64,000 nt of DNA from Nitrospina sp. (GTDB lineage Bacteria; Nitrospinota; Nitrospinia; Nitrospinales; JACRGP01): the NCBI GenBank assembly GCA_024648695.1, contig JACAVV010000005.1, positions 124,001 through 188,000 on the forward strand, in the 5' to 3' direction. Positions 37,135 through 45,099 of this stretch are shown piece by piece; within the stretch, counting starts at the first letter, position 1, and the number at the start of each line of letters is the position of its first letter. The translations under genes and the position numbers were made by a program. The notes beneath the pieces were generated by a model. The model did not search any database. It worked only from the letters and a program-made list of their open reading frames with translations, and was not told where the DNA came from.

Positions 37135-37992
37135 ATGACGACACAAATCATCGACGGCAAACAAACCGCCAAAGACCTGCGCGCGGAAATTGCCAAAGAA
37201 GTGGAATCCATAAAAAGCAAAACAGGCAAGGTCCCTGGCCTGGCGACGGTGCTGGTGGGCGAAGACCCTGCATCGGCGGTTTACGTGCGTAACAAAAACA
37301 AGGTGTGCAAGGAACTCGGTTTCGAATCGTTCCAGCACACTCTGCCCGCCGAGACCACAGAATCGGAACTCCTCGACTTGGTGGAGAGTTTAAACGCGAA
37401 TCCAGGCGTCAACGGTATTCTCGTTCAACTTCCTTTGCCGGACCACATCGACTCCAATAAAATACTCAACGCCATTCTTCCTGAAAAAGATGTGGACGGA
37501 TTCCATCCGCACAACGTCGGCCTGCTCACAGGCGGCACCGCATTGCTTGCGCCCTGTACACCGGCTGGGATCATCCATATGCTCGACCGGTATGACATTC
37601 CCATCGAAGGCAAACACGCTGTGGTGATCGGACGCAGTAACATCGTCGGCAAACCCATCGCCATGCTGTTACTGCATCGCAACGCGACGGTCACCATCTG
37701 CCATTCACGCACCAAAGACTTGCCCCAAATGGCGGCCTCGGCAGACATTCTGATCGCCGCCATCGGACGCGCTCATTTTGTTACCGCTGATATGGTGAAG
37801 GACGGTGCTGTAGTGATCGATGTCGGCATCAATCGTGTCGATGGCAAATTGACCGGAGACGTGGATTTCGAAACGGTCTCGCCCAAAACGTCCTACATCA
37901 CTCCAGTACCCGGCGGCGTCGGCCCCATGACCATCGCCATGCTGATGAGCAATACCTTGAAGGCGTTTAAAAATGTGAATTCGATTTCTTAA
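37135..37992 (+). CDS. folD: Methylenetetrahydrofolate dehydrogenase / cyclohydrolase
   Basis: 285 residues, standard length. AGAGGT lies before the ATG. FolD hallmarks: Y-V-R-N-K-N-K with the catalytic lysine (near residue 56), G-I-L-V-Q-L-P-L-P, D-V-D-G-F-H-P-H-N-V-G, P-C-T-P-A-G-I, the NADP site V-I-G-R-S-N-I-V-G-K-P, and P-V-P-G-G-V-G-P-M-T. It interconverts 5,10-methylene-, methenyl- and 10-formyl-tetrahydrofolate in the cytoplasm. It begins 7 bases after the sigma-54 activator stop and probably shares its transcript. xseA follows after a 77-base gap that contains a palindromic repeat. Confidence 0.98.
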   Translation: MTTQIIDGKQTAKDLRAEIAKEVESIKSKTGKVPGLATVLVGEDPASAVYVRNKNKVCKELGFESFQHTLPAETTESELLDLVESLNANPGVNGILVQLPLPDHIDSNKILNAILPEKDVDGFHPHNVGLLTGGTALLAPCTPAGIIHMLDRYDIPIEGKHAVVIGRSNIVGKPIAMLLLHRNATVTICHSRTKDLPQMAASADILIAAIGRAHFVTADMVKDGAVVIDVGINRVDGKLTGDVDFETVSPKTSYITPVPGGVGPMTIAMLMSNTLKAFKNVNSIS

Positions 37993-37993
37993 G

Positions 37994-38047
37994 TAACCCA
38001 GGTTTTGGGTAAGAATATCCCTTCTCCCGCCAGTGGAGAGGGGGAAT
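37994..38047. repeat. Dispersed palindromic repeat, copy 1
   Basis: Immediately after folD, a small hairpin ACCCA-GGTTT-TGGGT is followed by an imperfect palindrome CTTCTCCC / GGAGAGGGGG. The arrangement and much of the first 25 bases recur at 42900-42962. Palindromes of the CCCTCTCC/GGAGAGGG type are common intergenic repeats in many bacterial genomes. Confidence 0.5.
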
Positions 38048-38069
38048 CCAATTTTTTAAATACAATTCC

Positions 38070-39602
38070 ATGTATCCCAGTTCCCCAGATTACATACCTT
38101 CCGAATCCGAAGAATCGGTGCAACCGAGGATCTACACCGTTTCCGAAATCACTCAGGATATCCAAACCATCCTCGAAGCGGCCTTCGATACGGTTTGGCT
38201 GGAAGGAGAAATTTCCAACTTGCGTGTCGCCGCATCCAAACACGCTTACTTTGTACTGAAGGACGAAAAAACACAAATCCGGTGCGTCCAGTTCCGAGGC
38301 TCGCGGGCGGGCATGAAGTTTCAGCCGGAGGACGGCGATCAGGTTTTGTTGTTTGGCCGCGTGACGGTGTACGGCGCGCGAGGCGAGTATCAAATCATCG
38401 TCGAAACGATGGAGCCGCGCGGTCTGGGTGCCCTTCAAAAAGCGTTTGAGCAACTAAAGGAAAAGCTGGACAAGGAAGGCCTGTTCCACGAACGCCATAA
38501 AAAAGAACTGCCACCCGTTCCCTGGAAAATTGGCGTCATCACCTCACCCACAGGTGCGGTGGTGCGCGACATCATCCATGTGAGCAGAAGAAGAAGCCGG
38601 TACGTTTCCATTTTATTGAATCCCGTTAAAGTCCAGGGCGAAGGCGCGGCGGAGGAAATCGCTCAAGCCATTGTCGATATGAATCGTCTGGACGATATCG
38701 ATATCCTGATCGTGGGCCGCGGCGGCGGTTCCATAGAAGACCTGTGGGCCTTCAACGAAGAAATCGTTGCGCGCGCAATACACGCCTCGCGCATTCCGGT
38801 GATTTCTGCTGTCGGACACGAAGTCGATTTCACCATCGCCGATTTCGTTGCCGATGTTCGCGCACCCACGCCGTCGGCCGCCGCAGAGATCGCGGTTCCT
38901 TTGGGAAGCGACCTGGAACAGCGGGTGAGCGACGCGACGCGTCAGATGATAGACGGTATGAACGAGGTGGTACAGGATCACCGCCAAACCCTGAAACATT
39001 TCATGGACCGCCGCTTTTTTCGCGAACCCCACCGCATTCTGGAAGCACCTGCCCAGCGCCTCGACGAAATGGGACAGCGGCTCATGCGTGGACTCGCAAG
39101 TTGGCGGCAAGTACAGACCGAACGTCTGCGCAACAAGATCGCGCAACTGATTCAGGCCTCACCGACCAGACTTCTCCAGCGCAACCGCGACAAACTGGAA
39201 TCCTTTTACGGGCGTCTCGGGCAATCCCTCAAAAGCAAAGCCGCAATGGACCGTCAGCGTCTGACAGGAAAAACCACGCAATTGTTCCAGCTATCGCCGG
39301 GGAAACAGTTGCCGCATCTGGAGGAGAGGCGCGCCAACCTGAACCAAAAGCTGGTCAACGAAATTCAGCAAACCATTCGATTTCGTAAAGAAAGCTTTGT
39401 GGGCAACCTGAAAAATTTAAACGCGCTCAATCCACTGGCCATTCTCGAACGCGGCTACAGCATCTGCAAATCACAAAAAACCGGCAAAGCCCTGACCCAA
39501 AGTAAAGACGCCCAGTCAGGCGATTCCGTAGAGATCCGCCTTGCAAAGGGGTCGCTGGAATGTGAGGTAAAGAAGGTCAAGGCGTCTCAAAATAAAACAT
39601 AA
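38070..39602 (+). CDS. xseA: Exodeoxyribonuclease VII large subunit
   Basis: 510 residues, slightly longer than usual because of a short N-terminal extension. The OB-fold domain (about residues 20-125, V-S-E-I-T-Q-D-I-Q, V-W-L-E-G-E-I-S-N, H-A-Y-F-V-L-K-D) precedes the catalytic region: I-G-V-I-T-S-P-T-G-A-V-V-R-D-I, I-L-I-V-G-R-G-G-G-S-I-E-D-L-W, and I-S-A-V-G-H-E-V-D-F-T-I-A-D, all diagnostic. A long helical region and the C-terminal L-N-A-L-N-P-L-A-I-L-E-R-G-Y segment follow. With XseB it degrades single-stranded DNA from both ends. No Shine-Dalgarno is evident before ATG 38070, but no other conserved start is available. It is followed by xseB 20 bases on. Confidence 0.97.
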   Translation: MYPSSPDYIPSESEESVQPRIYTVSEITQDIQTILEAAFDTVWLEGEISNLRVAASKHAYFVLKDEKTQIRCVQFRGSRAGMKFQPEDGDQVLLFGRVTVYGARGEYQIIVETMEPRGLGALQKAFEQLKEKLDKEGLFHERHKKELPPVPWKIGVITSPTGAVVRDIIHVSRRRSRYVSILLNPVKVQGEGAAEEIAQAIVDMNRLDDIDILIVGRGGGSIEDLWAFNEEIVARAIHASRIPVISAVGHEVDFTIADFVADVRAPTPSAAAEIAVPLGSDLEQRVSDATRQMIDGMNEVVQDHRQTLKHFMDRRFFREPHRILEAPAQRLDEMGQRLMRGLASWRQVQTERLRNKIAQLIQASPTRLLQRNRDKLESFYGRLGQSLKSKAAMDRQRLTGKTTQLFQLSPGKQLPHLEERRANLNQKLVNEIQQTIRFRKESFVGNLKNLNALNPLAILERGYSICKSQKTGKALTQSKDAQSGDSVEIRLAKGSLECEVKKVKASQNKT

Positions 39603-39622
39603 TAAACCCAAGTGAGGTCCTT

Positions 39623-39877
39623 ATGCCTGAAATCAAATTTGAAACCGCAATGAAAAAACTCGAAAAAATTGTCGAGGAACTGGAAAAGGGTGAACTCGAC
39701 ATCGACAAGTCCCTGGAAATTTTTGAAGAGGGCATCAAAATGTCACGCGTCTGTTCCAAAAAACTCACCGAAGCGGAACAAAAAATCGAGAAACTGACCA
39801 AGGGCGAAAACGGTCAACTCGTCGCCGAATTGTTCCCCACCGAAACCGACTCGCAAGACGATGACATCCCCTTCTAA
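39623..39877 (+). CDS. xseB: Exodeoxyribonuclease VII small subunit
   Basis: 84 residues, standard size. GTGAGG precedes the ATG. The core F-E-T-A-M-K-K-L-E-K-I-V-E-E-L-E-K-G-E-L is the XseB signature, followed by S-L-E-I-F-E-E-G-I and helical heptads. Several copies bind XseA to form the nuclease. Its last 17 bases overlap the tlyA start at 39861, a coupling often seen in this gene order. Confidence 0.97.
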   Translation: MPEIKFETAMKKLEKIVEELEKGELDIDKSLEIFEEGIKMSRVCSKKLTEAEQKIEKLTKGENGQLVAELFPTETDSQDDDIPF

Positions 39878-40663
39878 CAAACTGCGGCTCGACTTACTGC
39901 TGGTAAAAAAAAACTCGTCTCCAGCCGGGAACGCGCGCAAAGCCTGATCCTGCAAGGGAAAGTCCGCGTCGATAACCAGGTGGCCGACAAACCCGGCCAC
40001 GCCTATCCGGAGTCCTGCACCCCGATCGTGCTGGAAGACGATCTCCCCTACGTCAGTCGCGGGGGCCTGAAACTGAAACACGCCCTGGATACGTTTAACG
40101 TTTCACCCAAAGGACAGGTGGTCCTGGACATCGGCTCCTCCACCGGCGGATTCGCCGACTGTGTTTTACAGGAAGGAGCAAAAACAATTTTCGCCGTCGA
40201 CGTGGGGTACGGACAACTCGACTGGAAAATCCGCGAGCATCCCCGCGTAGTTGTCATGGAACGCACCAACGCCCGTTACCTGAAACCCGAAGACCTCGAC
40301 GTCACACCCAATCTTGCCGTCATCGATGTGTCTTTCATCTCGCTCAAAAAAATATTGCCCGCCGTGTTCGACGTGTTGGACTCAGAAGGCCAAATCATCG
40401 CCCTGGTCAAACCCCAGTTTGAAGTGGGAAAAGACCAGATGGAAAACAAAGGCATCATCAAGTCCCCGCAAAAACATGTGGACGTTCTCTCATCCTTATC
40501 AACCTTTCTCACCGAATCCGGATGGCACTTGACGGATCTAACCGCCTCCCCCATATTAGGACAAAAAGGCAACCGCGAATTTTTGATTCACGGAACAGCG
40601 CAAGCAACAAATAAAAATGTTTCCACCGAGGATATAAAGAGAGTTGTTTTTGATACAAATTAG
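39861..40663 (+). CDS. tlyA: TlyA-type rRNA 2'-O-methyltransferase, frame broken in an A9 run
   Basis: The protein would be about 267 residues if read with a -1 shift at 39905-39913. From ATG 39861 the frame encodes M-T-S-P-S-N-K-L-R-L-D-L-L-L-V-K-K, the start of an S4 RNA-binding domain, then meets nine A residues and goes out of frame. The -1 frame continues K-L-V-S-S-R-E-R-A-Q-S-L-I-L-Q-G-K-V, exactly the rest of the S4 domain. It then runs through the FtsJ/RrmJ-like methyltransferase (Y-V-S-R-G-G-L-K-L, V-L-D-I-G-S-S-T-G-G-F, N-L-A-V-I-D-V-S-F-I-S-L, V-K-P-Q-F-E). The only in-frame start downstream is GTG 39980, which would delete the S4 core. TlyA methylates 16S and 23S rRNA. Whether the break is a real mutation, slippage that restores the frame, or a sequencing error cannot be decided here. 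Confidence 0.88.
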
Positions 40664-40723
40664 AAGGCTATCTCTTTAACTTCAGTATCCAGATCAATCC
40701 CTCCTGATGAAAGTTTTTAGTTA

Positions 40724-42874
40724 ATGAATAAAAGTTATTTCATTTTGCTTGCGGTATTTATGGGCTTGTGGTTTTTGTTTACGCCATTTGGCAATTACAA
40801 GGACCCTATGGAAGGCATTCATGGCTTTTACCATGTGCAAAGGATCGACCCCGGAGACGATACGGGATACTATGCTTACCTTCGTTCCGGGTTTATTGAG
40901 GGAGACTTTGATTTCTATAATGAGGAACACTATTTTCACTTCAATAAAATCACCGACACCGGTTACACAGCAAATTACTGGTACATTGGGGCACCCATCA
41001 TCTGGTTCCCCTTTTTCCTGCTGGGACATATCGTTGCCCTGATCTACTTGGCACTTGGGTTTCCTGTGGCCCTGGACGGATATTCATTCCCCTATTATGC
41101 CTTCACCTCAATCGCCTCCAGCCTTGAGGTATTCGCGGGCCTGGTCCTTTGCTACAAAATTATCGCCGACCGATACGGAAAAAGCGTGAGCCTGGCGGTC
41201 ACCGTGTTGGTCCTCGCCGCCACCTGCCTGCCCTACTTTGCCTTTGTCCGCAACCGGATGAGCCATTCGGGTGACTTTTTGGTGGCGTTTCTGTTTTTCT
41301 GGACCTTTTTGAAGTTTCGCGAACGGCCGAATCAATCGATCTGGTTTTTCATCATGTGGGGGGCTCTGGCCGGACTGCTGGCCGACCTTCGTTACATCAG
41401 CGTGATCTGGTGCGCCTTTCCTCTGGGATTTTTGATCAAGACCCTGCTGGACAAGGGCACAACCAGCGATGACAGAGCGCGTCTGCTGAAAAACTACCTG
41501 TTCGCTTTTCTGGCGTTTCTGGTGGTCGTTTCGCCGCAGTTGGCTTCCTGGAAAATGTTGCACGGGGTGTTTTCCTCGCTGAACCCCTACACCAATGTGG
41601 TGTCGGATTTTGGCTCTCTGTTTCAATCGATCTGGAACGTGTTTCTGGGAGCGAAACGGGGCCTCTTTCTGGTAGAGCCCGTTTGGGCGTTAGGGCTCAT
41701 TGGCCTGTTCATGCTGATGAGAAAAGATCCCTGGCTGGGCGGTGTGTGCTGGGTGGTGTTCTTGGGATTTCTCACCGCACCTGTTATCATCGGCGATCCG
41801 GCGACTTTTGGTCAACGCTATCTGATTCCCGCCTTCCCCCTATTGGCGTTGGGACTGGGAGAATGTCTCGCTCCTCTGTTCAAAAAGCGGCCCGCAACCT
41901 GGTTCCGGCCGGTGGGAGCCCTTCTGTGTTTCTGGATGTATTTCATGACTTTCAGTTTCAACCTGGTGATTCCCTTTAAAAATCAGAATTTCGTTCCCGA
42001 AGCGTTGAGCCGGTTTGCCGAGGTGATCCACACGAACCGTTTTCTCTGGCCGACAAGTTATCTGGACCTGATTCTGAAAGGAAAGTTTCAGTTACTGGAT
42101 TATCGGGATTATTTTTTTCTGATCGGCTTGCCCCTTTTGGAGATCCTGTTTTGCTTCGCGGCCCTGTTCCTGATTCTGCGAGTCATCCCCTGCCTGACCG
42201 CGGAACCCGGAAGGACAAGCGCGCTTAAGTGGAGTTCCCTCGGCTTCCTTACATGCATGGTCTGTTTGACAGCGTTTATAGTGCTGAATCACCCTGAACT
42301 GCCTGCATATGAAAAAAAGAACCGGTTGCAGTCTGCGGCCATCAACGAGTTTTACAGGGAGTATCCGAGCCTGACCCGATTCAAGGAAAACATTGAGCGG
42401 TCCCAAAAAGCGGGAGCGCCGGACGCGAAAGATTATGCCTTGTTGGCAGACGCCAGTTTCCTCAGTCAATCGTTTAAAGAAGCTACTTTTTATTACAAAA
42501 AAGCCCAAAGATTGCACGACTCCCCCTCGCGGGCTTTGCAGTTGGAACGGTTGGCTTATTTAACCGGCCAGAGGAAATACCCGAAAGTGGATGTGTCTCA
42601 ATTTGATATGGATAAAGATGGAAGCCTGCATCGCAACCTGGGATTGTATTTCCTGGACTCGCAGAACGACATTACGCGGGCCACAGTGTTTTTGCTGGAA
42701 AGCATAAAAATCAATCCACAGCAAAAGCTTGCGGGAGGGATCAAACTGCTGATCTCACAGGCCTACCGACTGAACAGCAAGCTTGGTCGGGAAAAGAAAA
42801 CATTCAAGGACATTCCCAAAGGGTACGGATTGATGCTGAACACCCAACTCTTCACCACCGAATTGACCGGTTGA
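40724..42874 (+). CDS. Polytopic membrane protein, GT-C glycosyltransferase-like
   Basis: 716 residues with about 11-12 membrane segments (from residue 5 to about 500) and a soluble C-terminal part (about 530-716). That part has helix pairs resembling TPR units (A-L-L-A-D-A-S-F-L-S-Q-S-F and R-A-T-V-F-L-L-E-S-I-K-I-N-P). The first long loop contains D-P-G-D-D-T-G-Y-Y-A-Y-L-R-S, like the D-D-x-x-Y-Y-A-Y motif of GT-C enzymes that transfer sugars from lipid-linked donors in the periplasm. The loop F-G-Q-R-Y-L-I-P before a late helix is also common in that superfamily. Function as a glycosyltransferase is inferred; the substrate is unknown. It stands alone on its strand with a palindromic repeat after the stop. 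Confidence 0.72.
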   Translation: MNKSYFILLAVFMGLWFLFTPFGNYKDPMEGIHGFYHVQRIDPGDDTGYYAYLRSGFIEGDFDFYNEEHYFHFNKITDTGYTANYWYIGAPIIWFPFFLLGHIVALIYLALGFPVALDGYSFPYYAFTSIASSLEVFAGLVLCYKIIADRYGKSVSLAVTVLVLAATCLPYFAFVRNRMSHSGDFLVAFLFFWTFLKFRERPNQSIWFFIMWGALAGLLADLRYISVIWCAFPLGFLIKTLLDKGTTSDDRARLLKNYLFAFLAFLVVVSPQLASWKMLHGVFSSLNPYTNVVSDFGSLFQSIWNVFLGAKRGLFLVEPVWALGLIGLFMLMRKDPWLGGVCWVVFLGFLTAPVIIGDPATFGQRYLIPAFPLLALGLGECLAPLFKKRPATWFRPVGALLCFWMYFMTFSFNLVIPFKNQNFVPEALSRFAEVIHTNRFLWPTSYLDLILKGKFQLLDYRDYFFLIGLPLLEILFCFAALFLILRVIPCLTAEPGRTSALKWSSLGFLTCMVCLTAFIVLNHPELPAYEKKNRLQSAAINEFYREYPSLTRFKENIERSQKAGAPDAKDYALLADASFLSQSFKEATFYYKKAQRLHDSPSRALQLERLAYLTGQRKYPKVDVSQFDMDKDGSLHRNLGLYFLDSQNDITRATVFLLESIKINPQQKLAGGIKLLISQAYRLNSKLGREKKTFKDIPKGYGLMLNTQLFTTELTG

Positions 42875-42899
42875 TTAGATACCGATTAATCACCTTACA

Positions 42900-42962
42900 T
42901 AACCCGAGTTATGGTTAATAAATCACCCTCTCCTCTGGAGGGAGAAAGGCGGGGTGAGAGGG
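42900..42962. repeat. Dispersed palindromic repeat, copy 2
   Basis: Begins TAACC-(8 bases)-GGTTA, followed by CACCCTCTCC and, after an inner GGAGGGAGA, the pairing arm GGGTGAGAGGG (with one mismatch region). It matches copy 1 at 37994-38047 in order and partly in sequence. It lies between the convergent GT-C-like and transglutaminase-like genes, so it may also act as a bidirectional transcript end. Confidence 0.5.
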
Positions 42963-43015
42963 TTTGCTTATCAAAAACTGGAGTTAACCTCAAGTATCCT
43001 TGCATTTCGAGTCGC

Positions 43016-44503
43016 TTACTGGGAAACCACCTTGATGGCCAGTTTGCCGATAAACTCCATCAACTTGAATTGCGTGGACTCATTGCCTGCGGCTAATTTG
43101 ATGTGAGTCGCATCCACCGTGGTTTGACCGAAGGTCGGGTCGAGAGCCCTCCATTCGCCAACATAAACCTCCGGCCAGGCGTGGTAAACAAATCCCTCAA
43201 AGTCGCGGGAATACACCAGTCCGTTCACGATTCGTGTCGGAATACCGGCGGCACGGGCGATGGCGGTAAACAGATTGGTGTGGCTTTGGCATTCCCCACG
43301 CCTCGATCGCAGTGCGTCTAAAGCGGTGAAGTTGTCAACCAAGGCCTTCTCCAGATTGTTGAATACCCAGTCATTGATGGCTCGGGCCGCATCCCATGAG
43401 CTTTTCTTATCCTTTACCAGTTCTCGGGCAAGCGTCCGTATGAGGATGTGCTCGGACTGGATTTCTGACGAGTCTGCCAAAAACTCCGGCGATTCGAATC
43501 CCCTGACCGGAAAGGGAGCGGCTTTCTTCACTTGCCGGGGCTCGGTTCGGATTCGAATAGTGGAGGCGTATTCCTTATCTTTCAGGAACTCGGACTTGAG
43601 AACCTTTTGGCGGTGGTCATTGGGAATGGAATCCGGTCTGTTTAAATGCGACACCTTGAGAGTGAGGTCCTTTGCCGACCGCGGCCGTTTGATGTTGCCC
43701 TCCAGTTTCACCCGGCTGAGTGTAATGAAACTGCCCACAGACAAAGCGCCATCGGGCATCGACTGCGCCACTTCTTCCGATTCGCTCCGGGATTCGAATC
43801 CCTGGTTCGACACCTCGCGAATGACTGTGCCATCTTCCGCAACCCAAAGCGTTGACTGCAATCCGCTCAACTTTTGGTCGATGACGAAAGCATTTACCAT
43901 GTCGCCTTTAAACGCGGTTTTCTCTTTTCTCAAAACGCGGTATTTCAATTCCGTGGTCATTTGGAACGGTTCGACGAACAGAGGAAACTTTCCGTGATTG
44001 CCTACTTTTAAACCGGCCTTATAAATATTCAGTAGATAGGTGGTAGACAGAAACCAGTCGGGAGAGAAGCTGATGGTCTTTTCTTTATCGTAGCCAACCG
44101 ACGATGTTTTTATGATGAGTTTGTTTTGCTCCAGTCGCGCTTCCACCTTTTGACGGTTGCCGGATATTTCCTGAAGCAGTAAAAACTTTCTCAGCTTGAG
44201 ATCGGGCGTCAATTCTGTCTGTTGCGTGAATGAGGTGACCTGGCTCTGACCCATTAGCTCCAGCCTCATATAAGTTTTCGAATTCACCAGAATGGCGTCC
44301 GGTTGAACCCGCACCCGCACATGCGAAAAGCCCAGCTTTTTACCCTTGAAATAGGTCCCCGCCCAATCGTCACGGTCTGTGATCGCAGGATAAACTGCCT
44401 CAGAATCCGCTGTAACGCTTGAGGGTTGCAAAAGAAAAAGAATGAAAAGGACTTTGATGAAGCTTTTTAACGGGATTCGAGTCATGATGGGCAGGGCTTT
44501 CAT
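43016..44503 (-). CDS. Secreted transglutaminase-like cysteine protease-fold protein
   Basis: 495 residues. A signal peptide (about residues 1-32, ending S-S-V-T-A) precedes a long beta-rich N-terminal region. A transglutaminase-like domain occupies about 350-480. The Cys is in R-R-G-E-C-Q-S-H-T, the His in F-V-Y-H-A-W-P-E-V-Y, and the Asp in W-R-A-L-D-P-T-F-G-Q: a complete Cys-His-Asp triad. Bacterial proteins of this type are periplasmic peptidases or amidases, some acting in adhesin processing or peptide crosslinking. The target is unknown. The start at 44503 lacks a strong ribosome site; ATG 44485 would still leave a signal peptide. It is monocistronic. Confidence 0.87.
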   Translation of the reverse strand: MKALPIMTRIPLKSFIKVLFILFLLQPSSVTADSEAVYPAITDRDDWAGTYFKGKKLGFSHVRVRVQPDAILVNSKTYMRLELMGQSQVTSFTQQTELTPDLKLRKFLLLQEISGNRQKVEARLEQNKLIIKTSSVGYDKEKTISFSPDWFLSTTYLLNIYKAGLKVGNHGKFPLFVEPFQMTTELKYRVLRKEKTAFKGDMVNAFVIDQKLSGLQSTLWVAEDGTVIREVSNQGFESRSESEEVAQSMPDGALSVGSFITLSRVKLEGNIKRPRSAKDLTLKVSHLNRPDSIPNDHRQKVLKSEFLKDKEYASTIRIRTEPRQVKKAAPFPVRGFESPEFLADSSEIQSEHILIRTLARELVKDKKSSWDAARAINDWVFNNLEKALVDNFTALDALRSRRGECQSHTNLFTAIARAAGIPTRIVNGLVYSRDFEGFVYHAWPEVYVGEWRALDPTFGQTTVDATHIKLAAGNESTQFKLMEFIGKLAIKVVSQ

Positions 44504-45099
44504 TTAATGGAGTGATCGGTGAGGACCTGATAGAGTCTTTCAGGCTGTATACAAACAACTTCAGGCTATCACAAATTTTTTAGAACCACTACTCTGGTCT
44601 AATGCCTGGAGTTTGGTTCTTAGGAAGAGTCTCTAGTAAAATATTTATTTAGCTGTAAACCCTGGTTATCCCCATAAAATCTTCTTTGTGATAAAATTTG
44701 CATTCGATTCAGGGGCATGCTGTCGAAGACAAGTCTTTCTTGAGTAAAATTGTTTACTGAAGATTCTTCACCGTGATCCACCTTTAAATAATTACAACTG
44801 AATGTAGAAATTGGTTCTTCTTCAGGGTGACATTCTTCGCTATTAACAGTAGAAGATTATTTAACGTGAGCTAACCGTTCAGAACCCTTATGTCTTTGCT
44901 CCGAATATACCTCGTGCTGATCATTTAGTGGCGGCAACCAGCATTTGGCCCGATTCGAAAACGTGGTCTTAATAAACGTAGAATCAAAGATGCACGGGCA
45001 GTGCATTAGACATATGGGAGATCATTTAGCTTACACCCGTAAACCGTTTCTAAGGTCGGTATGGGGTCTTAGATTGTCCAAAAAAAAAGAAAGACTTTG
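44504..45099. other. Long intergenic region with no recognised feature
   Basis: About 600 bases lie between two minus-strand genes. It includes a 60-codon plus-strand frame (44945-45127) that shows no motif and overlaps the end of the giant gene, which I do not count as a gene. A nine-base A run lies at 45079-45087, giving a T run on the minus strand shortly after the giant gene's stop but without a strong hairpin. It may contain eroded sequence, but I recognise no transposase or RNA. Confidence 0.4.

Noticed and set aside
39980-40663. A shorter functional TlyA starting at GTG 39980
   Set aside because: It would drop most of the S4 domain whose sequence is present upstream on both sides of the A9 run; the frame-shifted full-length reading fits the family better.
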